From an uncultured Ilumatobacter sp. (GTDB lineage Bacteria > Actinomycetota > Acidimicrobiia > Acidimicrobiales > Ilumatobacteraceae), in contig CAJJBX010000003.1 in assembly GCA_905182555.1 (NCBI GenBank), positions 1 through 64,000 of the forward strand: 64,000 bases of DNA, written 5' to 3'. Each line of letters starts with the position of its first letter. Within the stretch, counting starts at the first letter, position 1. A program made the position numbers and the translations under genes. Below, piece by piece: positions 19,622 through 28,809 of this stretch. The notes below the pieces were generated by a model. That model did not search any database. It was not told where the DNA came from and was given only the letters and a program-made list of their open reading frames with translations.

Positions 19622-20200
19622 ATGACAGAACCCCGTTGGCTCGACGACACGCAGCAAGCGGCCTGGCGGGCTCTACTGGCAATCGTCAACCGCGGGCTCC
19701 CCCAGCTTGAGCGCACGTTCAAGGCCCATGGCCTGCTCTCAGTGCACTACTCAATTCTCGTTGGGTTATCGGCATCCGCAGACGACACGATGCGGCTCTC
19801 CGACCTCGCCGACGCCGCGAACGTCTCACAGAGCCGCCTCACCCATCGACTTCGAACCCTGGTCGACCGCAACATCATCGAGGTGACTGCCGACTCGGCT
19901 GACGGCCGTGGCAAGAACGCCACACTCACTGCATCTGGGCGCCAGCTGCTCGAATCACTTGCGCCGTCTCACGTCGAAGATGTGCAGCGAATGATCTTCG
20001 ATCATCTCACCGCGACCGAAACCGCAAATATCGCGACCGGGCTGGCAACGATCGCCGCGAACCTCTGCAATCCCAGAGCAGACCCAGAGGCAACCGACTT
20101 GGAAACCCGACCATTCGCTGACTCCCAGTCAGGCGAGATCTCAGCCAAGACGCCTCCCATGTCTCCCAGACGAGCGAGCCCTGTCACACTCGAACGATGA
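19622..20200 (+). CDS. MarR-family transcriptional regulator
   Basis: 192-residue winged-helix regulator. The core is SVHYSILVGLSASADDTMRL, LSDLADAANVSQSRLTHRLR (recognition helix) and a wing with VTADSADGRGKNATLTASG. The C-terminal 40 residues are unusually long and polar for the family. ATG 19622 is preferred to 19613. The stop overlaps the methyltransferase start (ATGA), so regulator and methyltransferase are co-expressed and probably both under the paired operators upstream. Confidence 0.88.
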   Translation: MTEPRWLDDTQQAAWRALLAIVNRGLPQLERTFKAHGLLSVHYSILVGLSASADDTMRLSDLADAANVSQSRLTHRLRTLVDRNIIEVTADSADGRGKNATLTASGRQLLESLAPSHVEDVQRMIFDHLTATETANIATGLATIAANLCNPRADPEATDLETRPFADSQSGEISAKTPPMSPRRASPVTLER

Positions 20201-21165
20201 GCATGAGCAAGGCAGCCCGCACCATCAACGCAACGGCGTTCAGCTATATCTCGTCCTGGGCACTCCTCACCGCAGCTGAGCTTCGCGTCTTCGACCACCT
20301 GCCGGCCCGTAGCCAGGACCTCAGTGCGATATCCCCGGACCCCGACCTCGTCGACACCTGGATGCTGACGCTCGCCGACGCTGGGATTGTGTTCAACAAT
20401 GAGGGTGTCTGGAACCAGACCGACGATATGGCCACCTTGCTCTCGGGTGACAATTCCTACGTCGACTACCTCGGCGGCCAGGTCATGCAGCAAATGACAC
20501 CGCGGCTCACCCTCGGCCATACCGGCGAGAATGTGCTCGCCTCAGTCCTCGCCAACCCAGCCTCGCGTCGCGGCTACCAGGGGTGGTTCGCCGACCCGGA
20601 CGAGGCGCGCGCCTACCAGTCATCGCAACACGCAGGCTCGCTCGGCCCGGCCAAGGCGCTTGCCCGAGCCCTTCCAGATCCGACAGGCCGCGTCCTCGAC
20701 CTCGGAGGCGGCTGGGGTGCGATTGCCCAGGCGGTCGCGAAGCGCCACAACGTCGATGTGGACGTTGTCGACTTCGCCACCGTCGTTTCCAGCGCGCCAG
20801 CGGGCAGCGAGCGTGTGAAGTTTCTCGCAGGCAATGCGCTCGATCCCGCGACCTGGCCGGAACAGGCATACGACGGTGTCGTCCTGAGCTACTTGTTCTC
20901 ATCGATCCCCGGCTCAGCACAGGAACCGCTGCTCGCAGCCCTCGCTGACCGAGGCGTTCAATGGATAGCGATTCACGACTTCATGGCGGGGAGCGGTCGG
21001 TGGGCGTCTGCGTGGTCGCTGCAGCATGCAGTCTTCGTACCAGAACATCGGTCGCGCTCCGCAGATGCCATTGGTGCGATGTTGAACGCTGCGGGCTTCG
21101 ACACAGTCAGTAGCGCACCCTTAATCGACGAGATGACCACGCTGGTCGTCGGCACTCGCGGCTGA
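20197..21165 (+). CDS. SAM-dependent O-methyltransferase
   Basis: 322-residue methyltransferase of the acetylserotonin/hydroxyneurosporene O-methyltransferase type: an N-terminal winged-helix dimerisation region (LTAAELRVFDHLPARSQDL) and a Rossmann domain with motif I VLDLGGGWGAIAQAV and ILYDV-type acidic position in VDVVDFATV. C-terminal LLNAAGFDTVSSAPL is typical. It likely methylates a hydroxyl on a small molecule; substrate unknown. Coupled to the MarR gene. Confidence 0.82.
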   Translation: MSMSKAARTINATAFSYISSWALLTAAELRVFDHLPARSQDLSAISPDPDLVDTWMLTLADAGIVFNNEGVWNQTDDMATLLSGDNSYVDYLGGQVMQQMTPRLTLGHTGENVLASVLANPASRRGYQGWFADPDEARAYQSSQHAGSLGPAKALARALPDPTGRVLDLGGGWGAIAQAVAKRHNVDVDVVDFATVVSSAPAGSERVKFLAGNALDPATWPEQAYDGVVLSYLFSSIPGSAQEPLLAALADRGVQWIAIHDFMAGSGRWASAWSLQHAVFVPEHRSRSADAIGAMLNAAGFDTVSSAPLIDEMTTLVVGTRG

Positions 21166-21192
21166 CTTGGGCGGCGCGACCATTCGCTGATC

Positions 21193-21417
21193 GTGATCGC
21201 TGTCTCAAGCTGGCGACTCGCTCTCGGAGTCTCCGGCGTGATCGTCATCGCCTCGCCCATGGCACCAGCGAAACTGAACCGAAGGCTGAACATCTCCGTC
21301 AGCATCTTCTATGCGATCACGATCGCTGGCCTCTGCATCGGCGAGAGCTGGATCTACTCCCTCCTTGGCAGCTTCTTCGAAGTCGCCCTCCTCCTGATCG
21401 CCGTCCGGATCGCGTGA
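21193..21417 (+). pseudogene. C-terminal remnant of a small membrane protein (DUF6326-like)
   Basis: 74-residue frame with MAPAKLNRRLNISVSIFYAI and ESWIYSLLGSFFEVALLLIA, two hydrophobic helices that look like the end of a four-helix DUF6326-type protein. The N-terminal half is missing and no ribosome site is visible. Likely a truncated gene; the following 270 bases to the HutC-type regulator hold nothing recognisable. Confidence 0.4.
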
Positions 21418-21687
21418 CGCTGGCCCACCACCGACATCAACTCGCTCTGAGCGTGCGACACACTTTTCGACCGCAACTGTCCGGCGCCACTTCATCAACG
21501 TCAGCTGCGTGCAGCCACATTGCTCGCGACTACCGGACCCGAGGCGTCGTCGAGGTCGAACACGGCGGTCTACCAGGACGGCGGCCTCCGAGGGTGCCAC
21601 CGATCACCCGCATAACAGCGGTTCGCGGGCACCGCGCAAACGGGGCAAACGTTCCTGGACACTGCACGAGGTAGGGACGGCGCTTCG

Positions 21688-22443
21688 TCAGAGCGTTTGG
21701 AAGGCGACGCGCATCCCGGCTGCTGAACGCTCGGTACGAATTTCGGTGGCCTCGCCGCGCAGCAACGCTCGGTCGTACAGAAACGCCACGCCGTCGACCG
21801 TTCGCGACACTCGAATTGACTCAAGCGCTGCGCTGCCCGGCGTGACTCCGAACAGCGCTGCCGCGTCGTCGTCGAGGCTCACTGCCCGAATCGTTTCCGA
21901 CGCCCGATCGAGCGCGATGCCGCACTGTTCGCCGAGCACGTCGTACAACGACCGGCTCGCAAAGTCAGCGTTCGAGATCTCGGACCACAGCGATGTAGCG
22001 AGCACGCTGCGCTGCAACACCAGTGCCTCGCCACCGGTCGAACGAAGGCGGACAAGCGCGACCATCGCGACATCGTCTGCCATGGCGAGTGCCGCGCGAA
22101 CCGCGTTGGCATCGGTTGGGTCGGTCTCGATTGCCAGCACGTCGGTCGAAACGTCGATGCCCTGGTGCGTCATCTCCTGCGTAAAGCTGGAGAGATGGTC
22201 GAGGTCGTATCTGACGCTCGGCGGCTCCGACACAAACGTGCCTTTACCCTTCGCGGCGCGCACCAACCCTTCGGCTTCGAGCTCGGCGATTGCCTGGCGC
22301 AGCGTCATCACCGTGACGCCGTACTCCTCGGCGAGGGCGTGCTGCGCCGGCAAGCGCTCCCCTGTCGAGAACTCGTTCTGCGCGATGCGTTCGCGCAGGT
22401 CGTTCGAGATCGACTGGTACTTCGGCAGCTCGCTCAGGCCCAT
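21688..22443 (-). CDS. GntR-family regulator, HutC subfamily with UTRA domain
   Basis: 251 residues: winged helix (YQSISNDLRERIAQNEFSTG, LAEEYGVTVMTLRQAIAELE, GKGTFV) followed by a UTRA ligand domain (LVRLRSTGGEALVLQRSVLA, LYDVLGEQCGIALDRASETI). It lies 11 bases downstream of trpA on the same strand, so it may be co-transcribed with trpBA. Its ligand is unknown; HutC-type regulators respond to small metabolites such as urocanate, sugars or fatty acids. Confidence 0.85.
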   Translation of the reverse strand: MGLSELPKYQSISNDLRERIAQNEFSTGERLPAQHALAEEYGVTVMTLRQAIAELEAEGLVRAAKGKGTFVSEPPSVRYDLDHLSSFTQEMTHQGIDVSTDVLAIETDPTDANAVRAALAMADDVAMVALVRLRSTGGEALVLQRSVLATSLWSEISNADFASRSLYDVLGEQCGIALDRASETIRAVSLDDDAAALFGVTPGSAALESIRVSRTVDGVAFLYDRALLRGEATEIRTERSAAGMRVAFQTL

Positions 22444-22454
22444 ACCGAACGGCC

Positions 22455-23342
22455 CTAGAACGCTTCGTCGAGGGCAACTCGCATCGCGTTGACCTGCGAT
22501 GCGACCTGATCGATTGACCCACCGTCGAGCAACGTCCGCATCAGCGCGGAAGCAACAATCACACCATCGGATGCACGTGCCGCCGCGACTGCGTGCTCGG
22601 GGTTGGAGATGCCAAACCCGATGATCACCGGCAGGTCGGAAATCGCCTTGACCCGCTGGCTCAGGACCGATGCAGCATTGTCGAGTTCTGCGCGTTCACC
22701 CGTCGTACCCATCGTGCTGACGGTGTAGATGAATCCACTGGTGCGTTCGACAAGTTGCGCCAGCCGCTCGTCGGAACTGACAGGCGCAGCGAGCAGCACG
22801 TTCTCGATGCCGTGCGCTACGGCAGCTTCGTGCCACTCCCCGGCCAGCTCGAACGGCAGGTCGGGCAGGATCGCAGCGGCACACCCGGCAGCTGCCAGGT
22901 CAGAGGCAAAGCGCTCGTTGCCGTACCGAAACACGAGGTTGAAGTAGGTCATTGCGATGAGCGGAACGGCGAACTCGCGCGTCCGGAGCTCGCTCAACGC
23001 GCCGTGCGGCGTGATCCCGTTATCGAGTGCCTGAACCGATGCCTGCTGGATCGTCGGGCCGTCCATTGCCGGGTCGGAGAAGGGGATCCCGATCTCGACG
23101 GCGTCAGCACCTGCCTCAATCACTGCTTCAACGCAGTCCATCCAGTTCCCCACGATGCCCGCTGTGACGTACGGGAGAAGCAACTTGCGGCCGCTGTCGC
23201 GCTTGGCCGTCAGTTCGGCTTGGAGCGACCGGGTGTTGATGTGGTTATCGGTGATCTCAATTCCAAGCGCAGCGGCAACAGTAAATATATCTTTATCGCC
23301 GCGGCCAGACTGGTTAATCAAAATAACTTCATCCTTGCCCAT
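22455..23342 (-). CDS. trpA: Tryptophan synthase alpha chain TrpA, carrying the TrpB tail in its frame
   Basis: Converts indole-3-glycerol phosphate to indole and glyceraldehyde 3-phosphate for transfer to TrpB. Catalytic positions are visible in [10 protein letters not shown] (Glu) and [10 protein letters not shown] (Asp), plus the phosphate-binding GFGISNPEH. The true TrpA start is obscure: homologous sequence begins around [19 protein letters not shown], but no start codon lies between it and the ATG at 23342. The first 25 codons from that ATG encode the conserved TrpB C-terminus ([15 protein letters not shown]). Either this is a TrpB-TrpA fusion broken by one extra G, or the TrpB tail is now attached to TrpA. 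The junction segment is AT-rich compared with its surroundings. Confidence 0.88.
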   Translation of the reverse strand: MGKDEVILINQSGRGDKDIFTVAAALGIEITDNHINTRSLQAELTAKRDSGRKLLLPYVTAGIVGNWMDCVEAVIEAGADAVEIGIPFSDPAMDGPTIQQASVQALDNGITPHGALSELRTREFAVPLIAMTYFNLVFRYGNERFASDLAAAGCAAAILPDLPFELAGEWHEAAVAHGIENVLLAAPVSSDERLAQLVERTSGFIYTVSTMGTTGERAELDNAASVLSQRVKAISDLPVIIGFGISNPEHAVAAARASDGVIVASALMRTLLDGGSIDQVASQVNAMRVALDEAF

Positions 23343-24444
23343 CGTCGGCGTTCTCGATCACCCAGGCAATTGCATGGGCCGACTCAAGTGCGGGGATGAT
23401 GCCCTCGCGCTTCGATAGAACCTGGAAGGCGTCGACCACCATGTCGTCGGTCACTGGGTAGTACTCGGCGCGGCCCATGTCGGCGAGGTTCGAGTGTTCG
23501 GGCCCGACACCCGGATAATCGAGGCCAGCCGAGATCGACTCGGCTTCGACCACTTGACCGACTTCATCTTGCAGAAAGTGCGCCTTCATGCCGTGCACGA
23601 CGGCAGGAACACCCCGGCCAACTGCAGCGCCGCCAGCAGGCTCGACACCGACGAGGCGGACCTCGGGATGATCGACGAAGCCAGCAAACAGCCCCGCCGC
23701 ATTCGATCCGCCGCCGACGCAGGCAACGGCCACGTCGGGCATCTTGCCGAGGCGGGCAACGACTTGGCGTTGCGCTTCGCAGCCAATGATCTCGTGGAAG
23801 CTGCGCACCATCCAGGGATAAGGGTGCGGGCCCATCACGGTGCCGATGCAGTAGTAGGTGTGTTCGACTTCGGTGACCCAGGCACGCATGGCCTCGTTCA
23901 CCGCGTCCTTCAACGTGCGGCTTCCCGAGGAGGCGGGGATGACAGTCGCTCCGAGCAGGCCCATCCGGTAGACGTTGAGCTCTTGGCGCTTGATGTCGAC
24001 TTCGCCCATGTAGACGGTGCAGGTCATGCCGAACAGCGCGGCTGCGGTTGCGGTGGCGACACCGTGCTGGCCGGCACCGGTTTCGGCGATCAAGTGCGTC
24101 TTGCCCATGCGCTTCGCGAGGAGTGCCTGGCCAATCACGTTATTGATCTTGTGGCTGCCCGTGTGGTTGAGGTCTTCACGCTTGAGCATCAGCCGGAGGC
24201 CGAGGTCTTCGCTGAGGTTGACGCAGTCGGTGAGTGGTGATGGACGGCCGACGTAATTCGTCAGGATGTCGAGGAACTCCTGTCGGAAGGCAGTGTCGGA
24301 CCAAGCGTCGCGGAAGGCTGCTTCGACTTCCTGGCACGCACCGACGAGAGGTTCGGGGACGTAGCGCCCGCCGTACTCGCCGAAAAAGCCCAGCGCATTG
24401 GGCTCCGTCATCTTCTTGCGTTGTACCGAACTGACTTCCAGCAT
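23329..24444 (-). CDS. trpB: Tryptophan synthase beta chain TrpB, C-terminal tail out of frame
   Basis: PLP enzyme that condenses indole with serine. The PLP lysine is K99 in [24 protein letters not shown] and the phosphate-binding GGGSNA follow. ATG 24444 has a strong GGAAAGGGAG ribosome site; [15 protein letters not shown] at 24411 is an alternative start. The frame ends with ENADDGQG at 23329, about 25 residues short of normal, because GATGGGCAAGG holds one G more than would continue into the conserved SGRGDKD tail, which carries the serine that contacts PLP nitrogen in the family. The tail is read in the next frame as the start of the trpA ORF. Confidence 0.92.
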   Translation of the reverse strand: MLEVSSVQRKKMTEPNALGFFGEYGGRYVPEPLVGACQEVEAAFRDAWSDTAFRQEFLDILTNYVGRPSPLTDCVNLSEDLGLRLMLKREDLNHTGSHKINNVIGQALLAKRMGKTHLIAETGAGQHGVATATAAALFGMTCTVYMGEVDIKRQELNVYRMGLLGATVIPASSGSRTLKDAVNEAMRAWVTEVEHTYYCIGTVMGPHPYPWMVRSFHEIIGCEAQRQVVARLGKMPDVAVACVGGGSNAAGLFAGFVDHPEVRLVGVEPAGGAAVGRGVPAVVHGMKAHFLQDEVGQVVEAESISAGLDYPGVGPEHSNLADMGRAEYYPVTDDMVVDAFQVLSKREGIIPALESAHAIAWVIENADDGQG

Positions 24445-24460
24445 CGGGCTCCCTTTCCTC

Positions 24461-24499
24461 ATCATGGTTCGACATGATGATTCGACATCATGGTTCGAC
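24461..24499. repeat. Three tandem 13-bp repeats in the trpB leader
   Basis: ATCATGGTTCGAC, ATGATGATTCGAC, ATCATGGTTCGAC run head to tail 16 bases upstream of the chosen trpB start, followed by the palindrome CTTCTAGAAG (24501-24510). They could be regulator half-sites or leader RNA elements. No Trp-rich leader peptide or attenuator pair is evident. Confidence 0.7.
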
Positions 24500-24629
24500 T
24501 CTTCTAGAAGTCTAGACAGGTCGTGACCGAAACACGATCAATGTTCGGCAACCAAAATCAGACGGGTGCCAGCAGCCAGCTGCAGCAACGAGCGACGCCG
24601 AACGTCAGACGACGAAGGATGTTGATGGG

Positions 24630-25826
24630 TCAGCCCTGCGGCGCCCCGCCGGGATCGGGAAGCGCGGCCTGCAGTTCGTCAACCGTGACACCCAGCGTTT
24701 CGGCGGCGGCATCGAAGTCCGGCGGCGGGCCACCGAGTGCTGCCTGCAGCTCTTGCTGGGTCACGCCCAGGGTGGCGGCTGCTTCGCTCAAATCGGGTGC
24801 TGCACCCTCGGCTCCTGCTGCGTCTTCGCCACCGCCACCACCGGGGCCGGTCGCAGTGAACTCACCGTTGAGACAGCGGCTGATGAACGGGTACTCATCT
24901 GTGATGACGTAGGCGTAGGTGCCGTCGATCTCGGTGCCGTTGCACTCGTCCAAGAACAGGTTGTCGTTGCCGTTGGCGTCGCTGAACTGCCAGTCGGCGG
25001 CGTAGGTGCCGTCCGCCATGGTTCCCTCAACTTCCACAGCGTCGCCGCCGAGTGCCATCGAGCCGACGCAATCGGTGCCTGAGCGAGCGTCGGTCGACAA
25101 CGAGTAGCTCGGCGAGTAAACGCCCGACTTCGAGTAGTACATGAAGAAGCCGTCAGCTGCGAAGCCGACGTGCACGAGGTCGTTGTCGGTCGAGTAGGCG
25201 TTGGCGAGCAGTTCAGAGATGCCGTGGTAGTGATATTCGCCGGTCGGCTGAACGTGGGCGTTGTTGAAGTCGAGGCCGAGGTCGTAAATGTCCTGCAGTG
25301 CTTCGACACGGAACGTCTCGCCTGATTCGCAGGTGACGGTTTCGGCTGTGGCCGGTTCGAACTTCAGACCGTTGACCGCCACGCCGGGCGTCATGGCATT
25401 TGTTGCACTCCCGACGTACACCGGGTCGGCGGGATACTCGTACGAGACGTTCTGCTCAGAGATCGTGTTCGGGTTACCGGGGTTCGGGAACTCGCCGACT
25501 TCGTGGTCGGGCAGTGCATTCGACACGATCGTGCGAATGCCGTCGGCAACGGTCACCGTCGTCATCGTGCCGAACTCTTCGTCGGCCAGCGCATACGAAC
25601 CGGTGTAATCGGTATCGGGGTCGCCCATCGTCGCTGGGACTTCGGTGTCAGCGACTTCGGTGTCAGCGACTTCGGTGTCAGCGACTTCGGTGTCGGCGGG
25701 TGCGACTTCGGCGGGTGCGGTCGTGTCTTCGGCGGCAGGTTCGTCCGAGCCGCACGCCGCGAACGCGAGCGTGGCCGCGAGCGAAAGAGCGAGGACGGAT
25801 CGTCGACGGGGGATTGTTGCTTTCAT
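24630..25826 (-). CDS. YHYH-domain lipoprotein with threonine/acid linker and duplicated C-terminal helix
   Basis: 398-residue exported protein. ATG 25826 begins a signal peptide ending in a lipobox (LAATLAFAAC), followed by a linker of repeated ADTEV units encoded by a 15-bp tandem repeat (about 25639-25695). The main domain carries PTGEYHYHGI, the hallmark of YHYH-domain proteins, with two cysteine pairs around it. The C-terminus ends in two near-identical 20-residue units (ATLGVTQQELQAALG and ETLGVTVDELQAALP), each likely a short helical hairpin. Function is unknown; the histidine cluster suggests metal binding. Confidence 0.8.
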   Translation of the reverse strand: MKATIPRRRSVLALSLAATLAFAACGSDEPAAEDTTAPAEVAPADTEVADTEVADTEVADTEVPATMGDPDTDYTGSYALADEEFGTMTTVTVADGIRTIVSNALPDHEVGEFPNPGNPNTISEQNVSYEYPADPVYVGSATNAMTPGVAVNGLKFEPATAETVTCESGETFRVEALQDIYDLGLDFNNAHVQPTGEYHYHGISELLANAYSTDNDLVHVGFAADGFFMYYSKSGVYSPSYSLSTDARSGTDCVGSMALGGDAVEVEGTMADGTYAADWQFSDANGNDNLFLDECNGTEIDGTYAYVITDEYPFISRCLNGEFTATGPGGGGGEDAAGAEGAAPDLSEAAATLGVTQQELQAALGGPPPDFDAAAETLGVTVDELQAALPDPGGAPQG

Positions 25827-26089
25827 ATCGACCACCATGCCAGTCATCTGTTCGAGCACTCCTTGCGAATCCACAAGGTTCAGTAAAGAGATGTGTGGTC
25901 ATCGCTGGCGCTTGCCCGTCGACGGCATCGGGCTACGAGTAACAACGCTGTGGCGGAGAGCACGAAGTACGATCAATGACTGTTCCCGATCGGGCGATAC
26001 GCATCCCCGGTCCAGGCCTGCGCTACCGCCACGCACGCGCTCATGAGGCACACTCACCCTCTCACCTGACAGAAAGATTTGGAGACGAC

Positions 26090-27002
26090 ATGGCTGGCGG
26101 ACTTGCCGGATTGCTTGATGACATCGCGGCGCTCGCGAAACTCGCCGCTGCGTCAATTGATGACGTCGGTGCCGCAGCTGGCCGGGCCAGCGCGAAGGCC
26201 GCAGGCGTGGTGATCGACGACACCGCAGTGACCCCGGCCTACGTCCGCGGGCTTGCCGCCGACCGTGAGTTGCCGATCATCAAACGAATCGCCGTTGGCT
26301 CATTACGCAACAAGCTGTTGCTGATCCTGCCGATCGCATTGGTCCTCAGCGCGATCGCTCCGACACTGGTCGAAGTCATCTTGATGCTCGGCGGTACATA
26401 CCTCTGTTTTGAAGGTGCGGAGAAGATCTATCACCGGCTCAAACGCGATGACAGCCACGTCGTGCCTGCAGTGATGAAGGGCCCCGAGGCCGAAGAAGAA
26501 GTTGTCAAAGGCGCGGTGCGAACCGACCTCATCCTCTCGGCAGAAATCATGGTCATCTCGCTGAAAGAAGTCATCGACGAGCCGATCGTCCAGCGCGCCA
26601 TGGCTTTTTCTGCTGCACATGATCATCACGATCATCGTCTACGGCGTGGTCGCCCTCATTTTGAAGATGGACGACATCGGCCTGAAGCTCGCTGGGCAAA
26701 GATCCGACAGCTCACAGAAGCTGGGCCGAGCAATGGTCAACGGCATGCCGAAGCTGCTGACAGCACTGACGGTCGTTGGCACAGCGGCCATGCTCTGGGT
26801 CGGGGGCCACATCCTGTTGATCGGAACCGACGAGCTCGGCTGGCACGGCCCGTACGACTTCGTGCACGACCTCGAGAAGCAGGTCGAAGACATCGGTGGC
26901 ATCGGCGGCCTGTTCGCCTGGCTGATCAACACCGGCATCTCGGCGATCGTTGGCCTCGCCGTCGGCGCGATCGTCGTGGCGGTCATCTCTCGCTTCCACT
27001 GA
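26090..27002 (+). CDS. DUF808-family inner membrane protein (YedI-like), one frameshift
   Basis: About 303 residues when repaired. It opens MAGGLAGLLDDIAALAKLAA after a GGAG ribosome site, then LRNKLLLILPIALVLSAIAP, TYLCFEGAEKIYHRL, VKGAVRTDLILSAEIMVISL, and in the next frame HMIITIIVYGVVALILKMDD, IGLKLAG and a C-terminal double helix ending ISRFH. The break is at about 26605, where a run of five T would have to be four; a homopolymer error is likely. Function of the family is unknown; it has several membrane helices. Confidence 0.88.
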
Positions 27003-27009
27003 TGCAAGC

Positions 27010-27040
27010 GTTTCAGTTGGGGTCTGACCCCAACTGAAAC
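27010..27040. terminator. Perfect 31-bp palindrome, possible bidirectional terminator or REP-like element
   Basis: Two 15-base arms (GTTTCAGTTGGGGTC and its exact complement) around a single T. It lies 8 bases after the DUF808 stop and 8 bases before the stop of the convergent SRPBCC gene, an ideal spot for a shared terminator. The core GGGGTCTGACCCC is related to the GGGGTCAGGCCCC core of the REP copies elsewhere in the window. Confidence 0.75.
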
Positions 27041-27047
27041 CCCACGT

Positions 27048-27506
27048 CTAGCTTTCGAGTGCTGCGGCCAGACGTTCCAGGGTGGCTTCCATCCCGGCTC
27101 GGTTGTGAGACAGGCGATCTGCCACGCCAGAGATCGACTCGCTCCGGGCCTTGGATGCTTCAGGTCGCAGGTCTTGTGCGTACTCGGTGACCAGGCAACC
27201 CGTCGCGGTCGGCTCGATGGCGTATCCCCACTTGGCGAATACGAAATCACGGGAACTGCAGTCAAAGAAGAAGCGCTCGCTCGGCACCAGTTCGACAATC
27301 GTGGCCATGATGCTCCACTCCTTCTCGCCGTTCTGGTTGTGGCCCGTGTACTGGGCCCCGACTTCGGCCTGGTCGAAGCCCTCGTTCCATTCGGCGCGGC
27401 GCGTCTCAGGCGACCATTCGCCCATGCGCGTGATGTCGGTGATCGCGGCGAAGACCGCTTCGGGCGATGCAGCAATGTCGCGGGACACTTCAATGTCAGG
27501 AGTCAT
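27048..27506 (-). CDS. SRPBCC (START-like) family protein
   Basis: 152-residue helix-grip protein: MTPDIEVSRDIAASPEAVFA, ITDITRMGEWSPET, FAKWGYAIEPTATGCLVTEY and a C-terminal amphipathic helix ending LERLAAALES. The fold binds hydrophobic ligands; a polyketide-cyclase/dehydrase-type annotation would be usual. ATG 27506 is chosen because the fold begins there. It probably forms a unit with the alpha/beta hydrolase 70 bases upstream. Confidence 0.8.
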   Translation of the reverse strand: MTPDIEVSRDIAASPEAVFAAITDITRMGEWSPETRRAEWNEGFDQAEVGAQYTGHNQNGEKEWSIMATIVELVPSERFFFDCSSRDFVFAKWGYAIEPTATGCLVTEYAQDLRPEASKARSESISGVADRLSHNRAGMEATLERLAAALES

Positions 27507-27576
27507 GTCGCGACCGTAGGCGGCCACGGTGCTCCTGCTGCGATGCAGCCGCGCCAGACGATCCCTGCCCCTGGCC

Positions 27577-28380
27577 TCAGGTCGACCGGAGGAACTCCGC
27601 AACTTCATCGATGAAATCGATGAAGTTCTCACGATGGATGTTGTGCCCGGCACCATCGATCCGCCGACAAGTGACCAGAGAGTTGAGTTCACCAACTCGC
27701 CGGGCCACCGCATCATCCACGATGCCACCCCTGTCGACGTCGCCGTGGAGGAGCAGCGTCCGACAGGCGAGCGCGGACACGACCGAGCCCCAACCAACCG
27801 AATCGAGCGCGTCGGCGGCCTCCGGTCGGACCTGCTGCTTGGACTCGATCCATGTGGAGTACTCGACTTCGGGCCAGTCAGGATGCTGTTGCCGTGCGAG
27901 CCCCGCGAGGTCGTGCTCGGTGGCCTCACCCAACGAAACGAGCCAAGCGCGCACAATCTCGCGTCGATCGTCTGGGATAGTCCCATCGTGTTCCTGATTG
28001 CCCGTCCATGGAGGATCGACAAGCACCAAAGCGGACGCTGCCCCCGGGTGGGAAGCGGCAAATTCTGCCATTGTGCGGGCACCGACCGAGTGGCCAATCA
28101 GCATCGGGCGACCGAGTCCGGCGGTATCGATGATCGCGGCAAGGTCGTCGACGAGACCCGTCGATGAGCCAGCCACAGTCGACGACGCTCCGTGATTGCG
28201 GGCGTCGTAGGCGATCACGTCGTACTGCTCGGCGAGCGCACCGGCGACGCGCCACCAACACTTCGCGCTGTCACTGAGTCCATGGGCGAGCAACACGGAC
28301 GGGCGACCAGCACGACCGGTCCGATACAGACGAAAATCACCATGGTCGGTCTGGAGGTCACCCTCTATCCAGTTGGTCAT
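27577..28380 (-). CDS. Alpha/beta-hydrolase
   Basis: 267-residue hydrolase. Oxyanion region LLAHGLSDSAKCWW, nucleophile elbow IGHSVGARTM (Ser), acid in LLLHGDVDRGGIVDD and the catalytic His in IDGAGHNIHREN. ATG 28380 (MTNWIEGDL) has a GAGGAAGG ribosome site. Likely an esterase, lactonase or C-C hydrolase; substrate unknown. Confidence 0.82.
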   Translation of the reverse strand: MTNWIEGDLQTDHGDFRLYRTGRAGRPSVLLAHGLSDSAKCWWRVAGALAEQYDVIAYDARNHGASSTVAGSSTGLVDDLAAIIDTAGLGRPMLIGHSVGARTMAEFAASHPGAASALVLVDPPWTGNQEHDGTIPDDRREIVRAWLVSLGEATEHDLAGLARQQHPDWPEVEYSTWIESKQQVRPEAADALDSVGWGSVVSALACRTLLLHGDVDRGGIVDDAVARRVGELNSLVTCRRIDGAGHNIHRENFIDFIDEVAEFLRST

Positions 28381-28509
28381 CACGACGCCTTCCTCGGCGC
28401 AAACCCGGCCGGTCAACGCTCGCCAGCAAGAGCGTAGACGGCCTGATCCAGACTTGATCTTTCCTTGGCAATCGGCAGATCCGACGCAACCAAACTCATA
28501 TTGCAATAA

Positions 28510-28674
28510 TTTGACACCAGTAAGAAATTCCCAACCGGTGCCAACATCACGGCGATGTCGTACGACGGTGCTTTCGACATCAGCATCTTCTGTGACCCCG
28601 CTGCGATTACCGACCCTGGCGGGTTCCGCGATGACATCATTGCGTCGTTCGCTGACTTGGTCGCCCTTACCTGA
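28510..28674 (+). pseudogene. C-terminal remnant of a wax-ester synthase/diacylglycerol acyltransferase-like gene
   Basis: In the 430-base gap before the enoyl-CoA hydratase one frame, bounded by a TAA at 28507 and ending in TGA at 28672, reads PTGANITAMSYDGAFDISIF and GFRDDIIASFADLVAL, which resembles the conserved end of WS/DGAT enzymes (LNIT-x-SYxG then a helical tail). No start and no upstream domain are present, so it is a fossil fragment. The rest of the gap shows nothing else. Confidence 0.45.
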
Positions 28675-28809
28675 CGCGAACCAATGAGTGAAACGGTCGA
28701 CGTCGCCCTGCGCCCACCCGACCTTCTTTCCCGCTCTCCCGCAAGCTGATCACCCCAAGCCGCTGTGCCAAGTCGCTGGGATTCGTTGCGGGACGCGAGA
28801 CTTTGACCC

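Noticed and set aside
24444-24629. Possible trp attenuator or leader peptide before trpB
   Set aside because: A short frame (MSNHHVEP) exists but has no tryptophans and no convincing alternative hairpins were seen.
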